A stretch of DNA of 64,000 nucleotides from Streptomyces sp. HNM0574 (GCF_012726235.1 NZ_JAASAH010000009.1:62001-126000), one strand, 5' to 3'; positions 25,159-33,746 are shown, numbered from the stretch's first letter. Translations and numbers: made by a program. Notes: a model not told the origin generated them from the letters alone.

Positions 25159-25179
25159 AGCACGCCGGTGGAGGAGCGG

Positions 25180-26154
25180 TCAGCCCGCGAGGTTCTTGCT
25201 GATGTCGTCCAGGATCTGGTGGGCCGAGGTGTAGCCGATGCCGAGGAACCAGCGGTCGTCGTCGACGGCGAACGCCTTGCCGTCCCGCACCGCCCGGACG
25301 TCCTTCCACAGGTCGCTCTTGACGGCCTTGGAGTAGCCGGACTTGTCGGGGTCGCCGTAGGAGGAGTGGAAGAGCACGTCCGCGTCGGCCTCGTCGATCC
25401 GTTCGGGGCTCACCCCGACGTAGAGGCCGTCGGCCTCCTTGGCCTTCTTCACGATCGGCGGCCGGCCCAGGCCGACGTCCTTCAGCACCGTCCCGATGTA
25501 GCTCTTGTCGCCGTAGATCCGGGTGTCGGAGCCCTCGGTGAAGCGGATCACGTTGGTCTTGAGCTCCTTGGCCTTCTTCCGGCCGCCGAGCGCCTCGGTG
25601 ACCTCGGCCGCGTGCTTCTCGTAGTCCGCGACGACCTTCTCGCCCTCGGCCTTCTTGCCGAGCGCGTCCGCGTGCACCCGGAAGTTCTGCTTCCACGGGT
25701 AGCCGGTGGCCTCGGTCATCACGGTGGGCGCGATGGCCTTGAGTTCCTCGTAGTTGGCCTCGTCGCGGAGGGCGCTGGTGAGGATCAGGTCGGGCTTGAG
25801 GGAGGCGATCTTCTCCAGGTTGGGCTGCCCGATGGTGCCCACGTTCTCGATGCCCTCGACCTTGTCCTTCGGCAGGTAGCCGGGGAGGGCCTTGCCGACG
25901 TCGGCCTTGGTGGCGCCGACCGGCTTCACGCCGAGCGTGATGGCGGAGTCGAGCTCCCCGGTGTCCAGGACCACGACCCGCTCGGGGGCGTCCGGCACCG
26001 AGACGGTGCCCTTGGCGGTCTTCACCGGGTGGGTGCGCTTCTCGGCGTTCTTGCTCTCGCCGCCGCCTCCGGTGCCGCAGGCGGAGAGGCCGAGCGCGGC
26101 GGAGAGGGCCAGGGCGGTGAGGGTGGCGGTGCGACCGCGAGCGGAGCGTGTCAC
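25180..26154 (-). CDS. iron-siderophore ABC transporter substrate-binding lipoprotein
   Basis: 324 residues from a GTG at 26154 with AAAGG seven bases upstream; an ATG at 26169 would add five. Signal peptide TLTALALSAALG followed by the lipobox LSAC|G, then a Gly-rich linker. The mature part is a FepB/FecB-like periplasmic-binding fold: PERVVVLDTGELDSAITLGVKPVGAT, VGTIGQPNLEKIASLKPDLIL and YTSAHQILDDI at the end. It captures ferric siderophores at the cell surface. No permease or ATPase is beside it, so it must use a transporter encoded elsewhere. An iron box lies 238 bases upstream. Confidence 0.92.
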   Translation of the reverse strand: MTRSARGRTATLTALALSAALGLSACGTGGGGESKNAEKRTHPVKTAKGTVSVPDAPERVVVLDTGELDSAITLGVKPVGATKADVGKALPGYLPKDKVEGIENVGTIGQPNLEKIASLKPDLILTSALRDEANYEELKAIAPTVMTEATGYPWKQNFRVHADALGKKAEGEKVVADYEKHAAEVTEALGGRKKAKELKTNVIRFTEGSDTRIYGDKSYIGTVLKDVGLGRPPIVKKAKEADGLYVGVSPERIDEADADVLFHSSYGDPDKSGYSKAVKSDLWKDVRAVRDGKAFAVDDDRWFLGIGYTSAHQILDDISKNLAG

Positions 26155-26360
26155 GTGTGCGCCTTTCATGGGTACCGACAGGGGACGTGGGGGGCGGCCG
26201 GCCTTGCGGCCCGGACGTCCGAACGGCCTGGGGAGTGCCGCCCGTTCGCCCGCCGTGGTGCCGCGGCGGCGCGCCGGGGGACGCGGTGCCGCGGTGCCGC
26301 CCCCGCCCTGCTGCGGCGGTGGCGACGCCTTCTCCGTCGGTGCGGTGGGACGTTCCGCAC

Positions 26361-26382
26361 GCCCGGCGCCGGAGCGCCGGGC
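26361..26382. other. 9-bp hairpin next to the iron box
   Basis: GCCCGGCGC (26361-26369), loop CGGA, GCGCCGGGC (26374-26382). On the minus strand it would lie at the very start of the siderophore-binding transcript, in a leader of about 200 bases. Confidence 0.55.
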
Positions 26383-26391
26383 CGAAGAAAG

Positions 26392-26410
26392 TAAGGCAAC
26401 CCTAAGCTAA
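26392..26410 (-). promoter_or_regulatory. iron box (DmdR1/IdeR-type operator)
   Basis: Read on the minus strand the 19 bases are TTAGCTTAGGGTTGCCTTA, matching 14 of 19 positions of the IdeR/DmdR consensus TTAGGTTAGSCTAACCTAA. It lies upstream of the siderophore-binding lipoprotein, so iron-dependent repression of that gene is expected. Confidence 0.7.
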
Positions 26411-26479
26411 CCGCCCGAGGGTTCGAAACCGGCCGCCTGTCCGAAACCAACCTGTGACCCGCGGACGGCACCCGTACCG

Positions 26480-27007
26480 TCAGCGGCGCGTACGCCTCCG
26501 CCGCGCGCCCACGGCCAGGCGGCGCAGCAGCCGCACGTAGGGGCTCCAGCGCGCGGGCCGGACCAGCGCGCCGGTGCAGGCGAGTTCGGCCCGGTCGAGG
26601 CTGTCCTCCAGCACGGCGTCGTGGAGCGGGCGGAAGACGAGCGGCCAGCTGAGCCGGGCGGAGCCGCGGACCCGCATGGCGAGGGTGTGCCGCAGCACGC
26701 AGGACCCGGCGCCCTCGTCGTCCCCGGCCGGGAGCACCGTGTACTCGTGGAACCCGAGAAAGCCCCTGGGCCCGGTGAAGCCGAACCGCACCCGGCGCCC
26801 GGGGACGTACTCGGTGACGGTGTAACGGACCGGCCCGTGGCCGCCCTTGGCGCCTGCACCCAGCGGCAGGTCCAACCGCATGGCGGGCCAGCGGCCCCGG
26901 TCATGCGGCCACAGCCGGTCGTCGGACGAGGCCAGCCCGTCGAGCAGCGGGGCGAGTTCACCCGCGGGCACCGGCAGAGACCGCTCGTGCACGTTGTGGA
27001 CGGCCAT
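26480..27007 (-). CDS. SRPBCC family protein
   Basis: 175 residues, ATG with GAGGGGGG upstream. The layout fits the START/SRPBCC ligand-binding fold: an N-terminal strand (HNVHERSLPVP), WPAMRLDLPLG, VRYTVTEYVPGRRVRFGFTGPRGFLGFHEYTVLP in the middle, then SCVLRHTLAMRVRG and a long C-terminal helix (HDAVLEDSLDRAELACTG). The end is very basic (GARRRRTRR). Ligand and role unknown. It lies between the iron-regulated lipoprotein and the F420-type oxidoreductase gene on the same strand. Confidence 0.8.
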   Translation of the reverse strand: MAVHNVHERSLPVPAGELAPLLDGLASSDDRLWPHDRGRWPAMRLDLPLGAGAKGGHGPVRYTVTEYVPGRRVRFGFTGPRGFLGFHEYTVLPAGDDEGAGSCVLRHTLAMRVRGSARLSWPLVFRPLHDAVLEDSLDRAELACTGALVRPARWSPYVRLLRRLAVGARRRRTRR

Positions 27008-27070
27008 GATTCCCCCCTCGCAGCTCGGTGCCCGAGCCTACTCAGGGCGGAGCGGACCCCGCGGCCCGCC

Positions 27071-28036
27071 CTACAGCGCCTCCCGCAGGGCCGGGAGGAG
27101 GTCGGTCTTCGCCCAGTCGATGAAGGAGGACTGGGCCTCTCCCCCGGCCTGGACGAGGGCGATCCCGTCGAAGCCCGCTTCGGCGAACGGCCGGATGCGG
27201 GCCACGAACTCGTCGACGTCCGCGCCGCAGGGGATCTGCTCGGCGACGTCCTCGGGGCGTACGGACCGCGTGGCCCCGGCGAAGGCCGCGGGCCCCGGCA
27301 GCTCCGTGTTGACCTTCCAACCTCCCGCGAACCAGCGGAAGTTCGCGTGCGCGCGGGCGACCGCACGGCCTGGGTCCGGGTCGTAGCTGACCGGGATCTG
27401 GCCCACCCGCCGCTTGCCCGCGCCGCCCGCGTCGTCGAACATCCGGCACAGCTCGGCGCGCGGCTCGGTCGCGACGAGCACGTCGCCGAGGCGGCCCGCG
27501 ATGTCGCAGGAGCTCGGACCGGAGGCGGCGACGCCGATGGGCGGGAGCAGGTCGGGCACGTCCCACAGCTTCGCCGACTCGACGCGGTAGTGGACGCCCT
27601 CGTAGCTGACGTACCCGCCCTCGAACAGCGAGCGGATGATGATGATCGCCTCCTCCAGCCGCTCGTGCCGGACGTCGACGGAGGGCCACGGGCCGACGAC
27701 GTGTTCGTTGAGGTTCTCGCCCGAGCCCAGCCCGAGGGTGAAGCGCCCCTCGGACAGCAGCTGCACGGTCGCGGCCTTCTGCGCCACGACCACGGGGTGG
27801 TACCGGAAGGTCGGGCAGGTCACGTAGCTCATCAGCGGCAGCCGCTCGGTGGCCTGCACGACGGCGCCGAGCACCGTCCACACGTACGGCGAGTGCCCCT
27901 GCTCGGTGAGCCAGGGGAAGAGGTGGTCGGAGGCGACGGCGAAGTCGAACCCGGCGCGCTCGGCGGCCACCGCGTCCTGCACCAGCCGGCGCGGTCCGGC
28001 CTGCTCTCCCATCAGGGTGTATCCGAAGTCGGTCAT
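27071..28036 (-). CDS. LLM-class F420-dependent oxidoreductase (FGD-related)
   Basis: 321 residues. TIM-barrel luciferase-like protein: start TDFGYTLMGEQAGPRRLVQDAV, FAVASDHLFPWLTEQGHSP, LMSYVTCPTFRYHP, GRFTLGLGSGENLNEHVVG and the end SFIDWAKTDLLPAL. The GSGENLNEHV loop and overall pattern are those of the F420-dependent glucose-6-phosphate dehydrogenase-related family (TIGR03557-like). It would move hydride between a substrate and coenzyme F420, an actinobacterial cofactor. The substrate is not known; true Fgd is only one member of the family. Confidence 0.9.
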   Translation of the reverse strand: MTDFGYTLMGEQAGPRRLVQDAVAAERAGFDFAVASDHLFPWLTEQGHSPYVWTVLGAVVQATERLPLMSYVTCPTFRYHPVVVAQKAATVQLLSEGRFTLGLGSGENLNEHVVGPWPSVDVRHERLEEAIIIIRSLFEGGYVSYEGVHYRVESAKLWDVPDLLPPIGVAASGPSSCDIAGRLGDVLVATEPRAELCRMFDDAGGAGKRRVGQIPVSYDPDPGRAVARAHANFRWFAGGWKVNTELPGPAAFAGATRSVRPEDVAEQIPCGADVDEFVARIRPFAEAGFDGIALVQAGGEAQSSFIDWAKTDLLPALREAL

Positions 28037-28112
28037 GGCGCGCCCGTACCCGCGGCCGCGGCCCGGCGAGCCGTCCGGCCCGCCGGGACCACCCCGACGT
28101 GCCGCCCCGTTC

Positions 28113-28141
28113 GCCCCGCCGGACCACCGGCCCGGCGGGGC
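28113..28141 (-). terminator. 10-bp hairpin closing the nan operon
   Basis: GCCCCGCCGG (28113-28122), 9-base loop, CCGGCGGGGC (28132-28141), 11 bases past the stop of the nanT gene on the leftward strand. Confidence 0.6.
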
Positions 28142-28152
28142 CCGCCGCGCGC

Positions 28153-29661
28153 CTACTCGGGCTCGGCGACGGAGGGTTCGGGCCGCTCCTCCCGCTCCGG
28201 CGGCGCACCGTCCGTGCGGGAGCCCTCGGCGGAGAGGTGGTCGGCCGGGCCCGAGGGGTCGGTGAGCCTGCCGAGCCGGTGCGGTACGTCCAGGCCGACG
28301 AGGAGGACGACGATGAGCGTGCCCGCGAAGGTCAGCACGGCGAGGGAGCGCCCGAGTTCCATTCCGGAGGCCAGGTGGGCGCCGAGCACGGGCGCGACCG
28401 CGCCGCCCAGCGAGCCCACGTTGTAGGTGAAGCCGAGCGCGGCGCCCCGGCTCTCGGTGGGGAAGTGCCCGCCGATGTAGCGCGGCAGCAGCCCGGAGAT
28501 GCCGAAGCTGAACGCCTGGAGCACGAACAGGAGGAGGCCGAGCACCAGCAGGTTGTCCTGGACGGCGAAGACCGGGAAGACGAAGGCCAGCGAGGCGACG
28601 AGGGTGAGCGCGTAGGCCCGCTTCGTCCCGATCCAGTCGCCGACGAACCCGGCGAGGACGCAGCCGGACATCGTGCCGAACCCGGCGAAGTACAGGACGT
28701 CGGTCACCTGGTCCGCGCTGTAGCCGAGTTCGGTCTTCAGGTACGTCGGCAGCAGCCCCTGGATGGGCCAGGTGTAGAGGAACGCGAAGAACACCGTGAC
28801 GATCATCGCGACGTACAGCGCCCACCCCTTGCGCCCGCCGAGCTGCACCGCGAAGGCCAGCAGCGCCACCCCGGCGACGACGGCGAGGACCGGCACGGCG
28901 TCGCCCCCGAACGGGGTGAACACGGCGAACAGGCTGACGCTCGCCACCACCACGACGGCGAGGTTGGCGGTGGCCCGCGCGGGCGTGGCGAACAGCGGCC
29001 GGAACGGGTTGGGCCTGACGCCCTGTTCGGCGACGGACGCGCTCCACTCCTCCGCCTCGGGCAGCGCCCGCCGCATCCACAGCGCGATGACGATCGGCAC
29101 CAGCCCGATGTAGAACATCCAGCGCCAGCCGAGCGCGGGCACGACCCAGTTGTAGACCTGCGCGGCGAGCACCGAGCCGACCGAGAAGCCCGAGATGAGG
29201 AACCCGCTGGCCCGGTTCCGCACACGTACCGGCCAGCTCTCCATCACGTAGGTGGCGCTGGCGCTGTACTCCCCGGCCATGCCCATGCCGATGGCGAGCC
29301 GGGCGACGAACAGGCTGGTGTAGTCCCAGGCGAACCCGCAGGCGAAGGTGCCCAGCGAGTACAGCAGGATGCTGACGATCATCGACAGCTTCCGCCCGTA
29401 CCGGTCACCGAGCGCGCCGAGCACCGCGCCGCCGAGCCAGCGGGTGATGAAGGCGCCGGAGATGAGGCTGGCGCCCTCCACGGTGCTGAGCCCGAAGTCC
29501 GCGCTGACCTCGGTGAGGACGAGCGTGATGAGGACGAAGTCGAAGCCGTCGAGAACGTAGCCGATCCAGGCGGCGAGGAAGGACTTCCACTGCGTCGGCC
29601 GGACTTCGCGGTACCAGGGCGGTGCGGACTGCGGCGCCGGGTTCTTGCCTATGGGGGTCAC
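28153..29661 (-). CDS. nanT: MFS sialic acid transporter (NanT-like)
   Basis: 502 residues, GTG start with GGAG upstream. Major facilitator with 12 or more TM segments. WIGYVLDGFDFVLITLVL in TM1 and GDRYGRK between TM2 and TM3 are typical of the sialate:proton symporter branch; the protein also has the two additional central TM segments that set NanT apart (around residues 230-290). A charged C-terminal tail of about 40 residues follows. It lies last in an operon with NanA and the NanK-NanE fusion, which supports uptake of N-acetylneuraminate. Confidence 0.85.
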   Translation of the reverse strand: MTPIGKNPAPQSAPPWYREVRPTQWKSFLAAWIGYVLDGFDFVLITLVLTEVSADFGLSTVEGASLISGAFITRWLGGAVLGALGDRYGRKLSMIVSILLYSLGTFACGFAWDYTSLFVARLAIGMGMAGEYSASATYVMESWPVRVRNRASGFLISGFSVGSVLAAQVYNWVVPALGWRWMFYIGLVPIVIALWMRRALPEAEEWSASVAEQGVRPNPFRPLFATPARATANLAVVVVASVSLFAVFTPFGGDAVPVLAVVAGVALLAFAVQLGGRKGWALYVAMIVTVFFAFLYTWPIQGLLPTYLKTELGYSADQVTDVLYFAGFGTMSGCVLAGFVGDWIGTKRAYALTLVASLAFVFPVFAVQDNLLVLGLLLFVLQAFSFGISGLLPRYIGGHFPTESRGAALGFTYNVGSLGGAVAPVLGAHLASGMELGRSLAVLTFAGTLIVVLLVGLDVPHRLGRLTDPSGPADHLSAEGSRTDGAPPEREERPEPSVAEPE

Positions 29662-29737
29662 GGGGTCTCCAAGGGCCGGACAGGCTCACCGTCGAGCGCT
29701 GTCTGCGGTGCGGGTCAGGGGACTTCCGGCACGGCCG

Positions 29738-31411
29738 TCAACGGTCCGCCGGGACGTGCGGGGCCGCTCGGTGCGGGCTCTCCGTCGCGGCCAGGCGCGT
29801 GACGAAGCGGCCGGTCAGCGCCGTGGGCGCGGTGATGGCGGTGCCGACGACGACGCTGTGCGCGCCGTGCGCCAGCGCCGACGCCGCGTCCTCGGGTCCG
29901 GCGACGCGCCCCTCGGCGACGACGGGGACGCGCACGGCGCGGGCCAGTTCCGCGACGAGCGCGAGGTCGGGGCCGTCCTGGCGGGGGCTGCCCGGCGCGT
30001 ACCCGGAGAGGGTCGTGGAGACCAGGTCGGCGCCCGCCGCCTCGGCGGCGACGCCCTGCTCCAGGGTGGCGACGTCGGCCATCACCAGGGCACCCGACGC
30101 GTGGACGGCGGCGGCCAGTTCGGCGAAGCCGCTGCCGTCGGGGCGCGGCCGGCCGGTCGCGTCGGCGGCGACGACGTCCGCGCCCGCGCGGGCGACGGCC
30201 AGCGCGTGCCGGACCGTGGGGGTGATGTGGACGTCGGTGTCGCCGTCCTTCCACAGCCCGATCACCGGCAGGCCGACCGCCCCGGCCACGGCCGCGACGA
30301 CCTCGGGCCCGTTGACCCGGACGCCCGCGGCGCCGCCCGCGGCCGCCGCCCTGGCCAGCCGCACGAGCGTCCCGGTGTCCCGCATCGGGTCACCGGGCGG
30401 CGCCTGGCAGGACACCACCAGCCGCCCGGCCAGCCGCTCGACGACCGGCCTCCCGGCGGGCTTCTGAACTCCCGGCGCCCGTACGCCGGTTGAGGCCCCC
30501 TCCGGTGCGTGCAGCGGAAGCGTGGCGGTCAGCAGGGCCGCGCCCCGTACGGCGGACTCGTCGCCGAAGCGGGGTGGCGCGGGGCGGAGGCCGCGCAGCG
30601 GGGGCAGGAGTTCGGCGGCGAAGGCGGCGGCCAGCGCGTCCCGGTGCGGTGCGCCGAGGCGGGTGACCCCGCCGCCGACGACGACCCGGTCCGGACCGAG
30701 CGCGTTGGCGAGCCCGCCGAGCACCCGGCCGGCCGCGGCGCCGCCAGTGGTGACGGCCCGTACAGCGAGCTCGTCGCCGGCGGCCGCGCGGGCGGCGACG
30801 GTCTCCAGCCGCTCCGCGTCCCGGCCGCCCAGCCGCCGGTGGAGGGCGACGATGCCGGGGCCCGAGGCGACGGCCTCCAGGTGCCCGGCCGCGCCGCAGC
30901 TGCACGGGAGCCCCTCGGCCTCGGGGCTCGGCAGGTGGCCGAGGTGCCCGGCGAGGCCGTCGGCCCCGTGCAGCATCCGCCCGTCCACGGCGAGCGCGCC
31001 GCCGACGCCGGTGCCGAGCGCCGCGTACAGCAGCGAGCCCGACGGCCGCTCCAGCGCGGCGAGTTCGGGCGCCGCGGCCGCGCGCACGTCGTTGTCGCAG
31101 GCCACCGGCAGTCCGGTCCGGCGGGCCAGCCCGGCGGCGAGCGCGGTGCCCGCCCAGCCGCCGAGGGTGCCGGTGGCGCTGGTGACGACGCCGGTGACCG
31201 GGTCCACGACCCCGGCCGCCGCGACGCCGACGGCCACCGCTCCCCCGCCCCCGGCGTCGGCGGCCTCGCGGCAGGCGCCGGCGAGCGCGTCGAGAACGGC
31301 CTCGGCGCCGGCGTCGGCGGGGGTCGGCCGGGTGACGCGGGAGCGCGGGGTGCCGTCCGGGCCGAGGAGCGCCGCGTCGATCTTCGTGCCGCCGAGGTCG
31401 GCCCCGATCAC
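29738..31411 (-). CDS. fused N-acetylmannosamine kinase / ManNAc-6-P 2-epimerase (NanK-NanE)
   Basis: 557 residues in one uninterrupted frame from a GTG at 31411 (GAGGG upstream), 11 bases after the NanA stop. Residues 1-300 are a ROK kinase: IGADLGGTKIDAALLG (phosphate loop), CDNDVR with catalytic D108, and the zinc motif with C170, C172, H177 (LPCSCGAAGHLEA). A linker (300-325) leads to a NanE TIM barrel (327-557) with the catalytic K388 in GLWKDG and E500 in VVAEGRV. It would phosphorylate ManNAc released by NanA and convert ManNAc-6-P to GlcNAc-6-P. Both domains have their key residues, so both are probably active. Confidence 0.9.
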   Translation of the reverse strand: MIGADLGGTKIDAALLGPDGTPRSRVTRPTPADAGAEAVLDALAGACREAADAGGGGAVAVGVAAAGVVDPVTGVVTSATGTLGGWAGTALAAGLARRTGLPVACDNDVRAAAAPELAALERPSGSLLYAALGTGVGGALAVDGRMLHGADGLAGHLGHLPSPEAEGLPCSCGAAGHLEAVASGPGIVALHRRLGGRDAERLETVAARAAAGDELAVRAVTTGGAAAGRVLGGLANALGPDRVVVGGGVTRLGAPHRDALAAAFAAELLPPLRGLRPAPPRFGDESAVRGAALLTATLPLHAPEGASTGVRAPGVQKPAGRPVVERLAGRLVVSCQAPPGDPMRDTGTLVRLARAAAAGGAAGVRVNGPEVVAAVAGAVGLPVIGLWKDGDTDVHITPTVRHALAVARAGADVVAADATGRPRPDGSGFAELAAAVHASGALVMADVATLEQGVAAEAAGADLVSTTLSGYAPGSPRQDGPDLALVAELARAVRVPVVAEGRVAGPEDAASALAHGAHSVVVGTAITAPTALTGRFVTRLAATESPHRAAPHVPADR

Positions 31412-31422
31412 GGGCCCGGCCC

Positions 31423-32391
31423 TCACCGGGCGTCCCCGGCGGTGCGGACCGGGGTGAGCCCGGCGGCGCGCATCCGTTCGGCGACGGCGGCGACCGCGGT
31501 GTCGTCCAGGACGACCTGCGGGAAGGCGGTGTCGTGGCGGTCGACGACGCCGAGCAGCCACAGCGCCGCCTTGAACGCGCCCAGCGCCGAGGAACTGCGC
31601 CCCATCACGTCCTCGGGCCCGGCGTCGACGAGGGAGAACAGCGCGACCAGCCGCTCCTGCTCCTTCGCCGCGAGCGCCCAGTCCCCGGCCCGCGCGGCCT
31701 CGTACAGCCGGACGTACCCGGCCGGGTCGACGTTCCCGATCCCGGGGACGACGCCGTCGGCCCCGGCCAACAGGGCCGCGTCGACGGTGAGTTCGGAGCC
31801 GGTGAGGACGCTGAACCCGGTGCCGTCACGGCGTGCGCGGCCGCCGAGCGCGACGAGGAGCCGGCGCAGCCCGCCCTCGTCGCCGCTGCTGTCCTTGAGC
31901 CCGGCGAGGGTGCCGTCGGCGGCGAGTTCGCGCACCAGCGCGGGGGTCAGCTTGCTGTGCACGGCGACGGGGATGTCGTACGCGAACAGCGGCAGCCCGG
32001 TCCGTTCGCGGACGCGGCGGAAGTGCCGGGCGATCTCGACGGGGTGGGTGCGGGTGTAGAACGGCGCGGTCGCGACGAGTGCGTCGGCGCCCGACTCGGC
32101 GGCGGCGCGGCCCTGTTCGACGACCCGGGCCGTGGTGGTGTCGATGACCCCGGCGAGCACGGGCACCCGCCCGGCGGCCGTGGCGACGACGGTCTCCAGC
32201 GCGGTGCGCCGCTGCCGGTCGGTGAGGTACGCGACCTCGCTGGTGGAGCCGAGGGCGAAGAGTCCGTGCACTCCCCCGTCGAGGAGGTGCTCGACGAGCC
32301 GGGCGAGGGAGGCGGTGTCGACCTCTCCTTCGGCGTCGAGCGGGGTGCAGACGGGCGGGACGACGCCGTGCAGCGGGGTGGTGAGTGCCAT
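31423..32391 (-). CDS. nanA: N-acetylneuraminate lyase / dihydrodipicolinate synthase family
   Basis: 322 residues from an ATG behind AGGAG. Class I aldolase barrel: GSTSEVAYLT (48-57), the active-site Y138 in FAYDIPVAVHSKL and the Schiff-base K166 in LAGLKDSSGD. NanA splits sialic acid into ManNAc and pyruvate. The family also has KDG aldolases and DHDPS, and the GSTSE motif differs from the usual GS/TTGE, so the name rests on the operon: NanK-NanE and NanT follow directly. First gene of the operon, divergent from the GntR regulator. Confidence 0.85.
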   Translation of the reverse strand: MALTTPLHGVVPPVCTPLDAEGEVDTASLARLVEHLLDGGVHGLFALGSTSEVAYLTDRQRRTALETVVATAAGRVPVLAGVIDTTTARVVEQGRAAAESGADALVATAPFYTRTHPVEIARHFRRVRERTGLPLFAYDIPVAVHSKLTPALVRELAADGTLAGLKDSSGDEGGLRRLLVALGGRARRDGTGFSVLTGSELTVDAALLAGADGVVPGIGNVDPAGYVRLYEAARAGDWALAAKEQERLVALFSLVDAGPEDVMGRSSSALGAFKAALWLLGVVDRHDTAFPQVVLDDTAVAAVAERMRAAGLTPVRTAGDAR

Positions 32392-32473
32392 GGGGGCTCC
32401 TGCGGTGGTGCGGCGGAGCGCACGGAGCATCGACGAGCTGTGACCGCGCGGGGTCCGATGCGTCCATGCACTT

Positions 32474-32494
32474 ATAGGATGTCTGATGTCCTAT
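32474..32494. promoter_or_regulatory. 21-bp operator-like palindrome between nanA and gntR
   Basis: ATAGGATGTCTGATGTCCTAT has outer arms ATAGGA/TCCTAT that are perfect inverted repeats, and an inner direct repeat GATGTC. It sits in the 219-base divergent spacer, 80 bases from nanA and 117 from gntR, in an AT-rich pocket (cttatagg). FadR-type GntR proteins bind such short dyads, so this is the likely site for the adjacent regulator. Confidence 0.7.
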
Positions 32495-32610
32495 GTTGCG
32501 GTCACCATAGACTGCGGCGACTGTCGGAGGTCAAGAGTCCGCACGCGGGATTCGGCGACGCGGACCGGCGAGGGACAGCAGAGGCAGGCGGAGCGAGAAG
32601 GAGCGGATCG

Positions 32611-33303
32611 GTGCCGCGCAGCACGATGTCCGAGGACGTCCAGGGGCAGATCAAGCAGCTGATCCTGGACCGCAGACTGGCCCCGGGCGACCCCCTGCCC
32701 ACCGAGTCGGAGCTGATGAGCCGCTTCGACGTCGGCCGGGTCTCGGTGCGCGAGGCGCTCAAGGCGCTCCAGGCGGTGGGCGTCGTCGAGATCCGGCGCG
32801 GCCACGGCACCTTCGTCGGCTCGCTGTCGCTGACGCCCTTCGTGGAGGGGCTCGCCTTCCGCGCCGCCGTCCGCCACCAGCAGGGCGAGCCCAGCCTGTA
32901 CGAACTGATGCGGGTGCGCGAGGCGTTGGAGGCCGGGGTGATCGAAGGCGTGGCCAGCGGCCTGCCCGACGAGGACCTCGACGTGCTGCGCGGGCTGGTG
33001 GCGACGATGGAGCGCGAGTCCGCCGGCGGGAAGGTCACCCGCGACACCGACCGCGCCTTCCACCTCGCGCTGTACCGCTCGCTCGGCAACCACCTGCTGA
33101 GCGAGGTGCTGGACGCCTTCTGGGCCGCGATGGACCGGGTCCGCGACGAGCTGGACGACCGGCACCAGGACCCGGCCACCACCTGCGCCGACCACCGGGA
33201 GATCGTCGAGGCCGTGGCCGCCGGGGACGGCGCCCGCGCGGCCCGGGCGATGCACCGTCACTTCGACGGCATCCGCGCCCGCCTCGCCCCGCCGGAGGAC
33301 TGA
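32611..33303 (+). CDS. GntR family regulator, FadR subfamily (sialic acid operon)
   Basis: 230 residues; GTG at 32611 with AAGGAG eight bases upstream (an ATG five codons later is possible). Winged helix at 10-75: VQGQIKQLILDRRLAPGDPLPTE, SRFDVGRVSVREALKALQAVGVVEIRRGHGTFV. The C-terminal FCD domain (about 95-225) has DRAFHLALYRSLGNHLL and DHREIVEAVAAGDGARAARAMHRHF, whose Asp/His residues bind metal and a small acid. Like NanR, it would be released by sialic acid or ManNAc. Divergent from nanA across a shared palindrome. Confidence 0.92.
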   Translation: MPRSTMSEDVQGQIKQLILDRRLAPGDPLPTESELMSRFDVGRVSVREALKALQAVGVVEIRRGHGTFVGSLSLTPFVEGLAFRAAVRHQQGEPSLYELMRVREALEAGVIEGVASGLPDEDLDVLRGLVATMERESAGGKVTRDTDRAFHLALYRSLGNHLLSEVLDAFWAAMDRVRDELDDRHQDPATTCADHREIVEAVAAGDGARAARAMHRHFDGIRARLAPPED

Positions 33304-33309
33304 GCACAG

Positions 33310-33347
33310 CAACGGACCCCGTGGCGCGGAGGCCACGGGGTCCGTTG
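33310..33347 (+). terminator. 16-bp perfect hairpin after gntR
   Basis: CAACGGACCCCGTGGC (33310-33325), loop GCGGAG, and its exact reverse complement (33332-33347), 7 bases after the gntR stop. It lies between convergent genes and can serve both. Confidence 0.8.
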
Positions 33348-33389
33348 CGGCAGGGGGACGGTCGAGGGTCCGGGCGCGTGCCGGCCGGA

Positions 33390-33746
33390 TCAGCGTCGGG
33401 CGAGGCGGCGCTCACCCCCGGCGCCGGGTACGTACTCGAGCCCGTAGTGCGCGAAGACCTCGGGCTCCTGCTCGGCGGGCAGCTCGCCGTCGGGGTCGAT
33501 GGACGGGGCGTCCTTCACCTGACTCTTGGGATACGTGACCTTGATGTAGCCGGGGCCGACCATCGCCTCGTGGAGCGGAACGAACACCAGCCGGTGGCGC
33601 ATCGGAATGCCGACGGTCACGGTCGCGAAGGACGGCTCGTCGCTGGCGGTGTCCACATAGACGGATTCCAGCGCACCGATCTTGTGGCCTTCCGCGTCGA
33701 CGACATCCTGACCACGCCATTCACGGATATTGTCCGCTTCGAACAC
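33390..33746 (-). CDS. PRC-barrel domain protein
   Basis: 118 residues. The GTG at 33746 has GGAGG six bases upstream, and the protein then begins FEADNIREWRGQDVVDAEGHKIGALESVYVD, the standard start of a PRC-barrel; DEPSFATVTVG and RLVFVPLHEA continue the barrel. A C-terminal part mentions YGLEYVPG. Small PRC-barrel proteins occur widely in Streptomyces and are thought to bind other proteins or RNA; function unknown. An ATG at 33773 would add nine residues but has no ribosome site. Confidence 0.85.
   Translation of the reverse strand: MFEADNIREWRGQDVVDAEGHKIGALESVYVDTASDEPSFATVTVGIPMRHRLVFVPLHEAMVGPGYIKVTYPKSQVKDAPSIDPDGELPAEQEPEVFAHYGLEYVPGAGGERRLARR

Noticed and set aside
32440..32505. Inverted repeat GTGACCGC ... 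GCGGTCAC flanking the nan operator
   Set aside because: Its centre does not coincide with that of the 21-bp palindrome and the arms are 50 bases apart; probably chance in GC-rich DNA.
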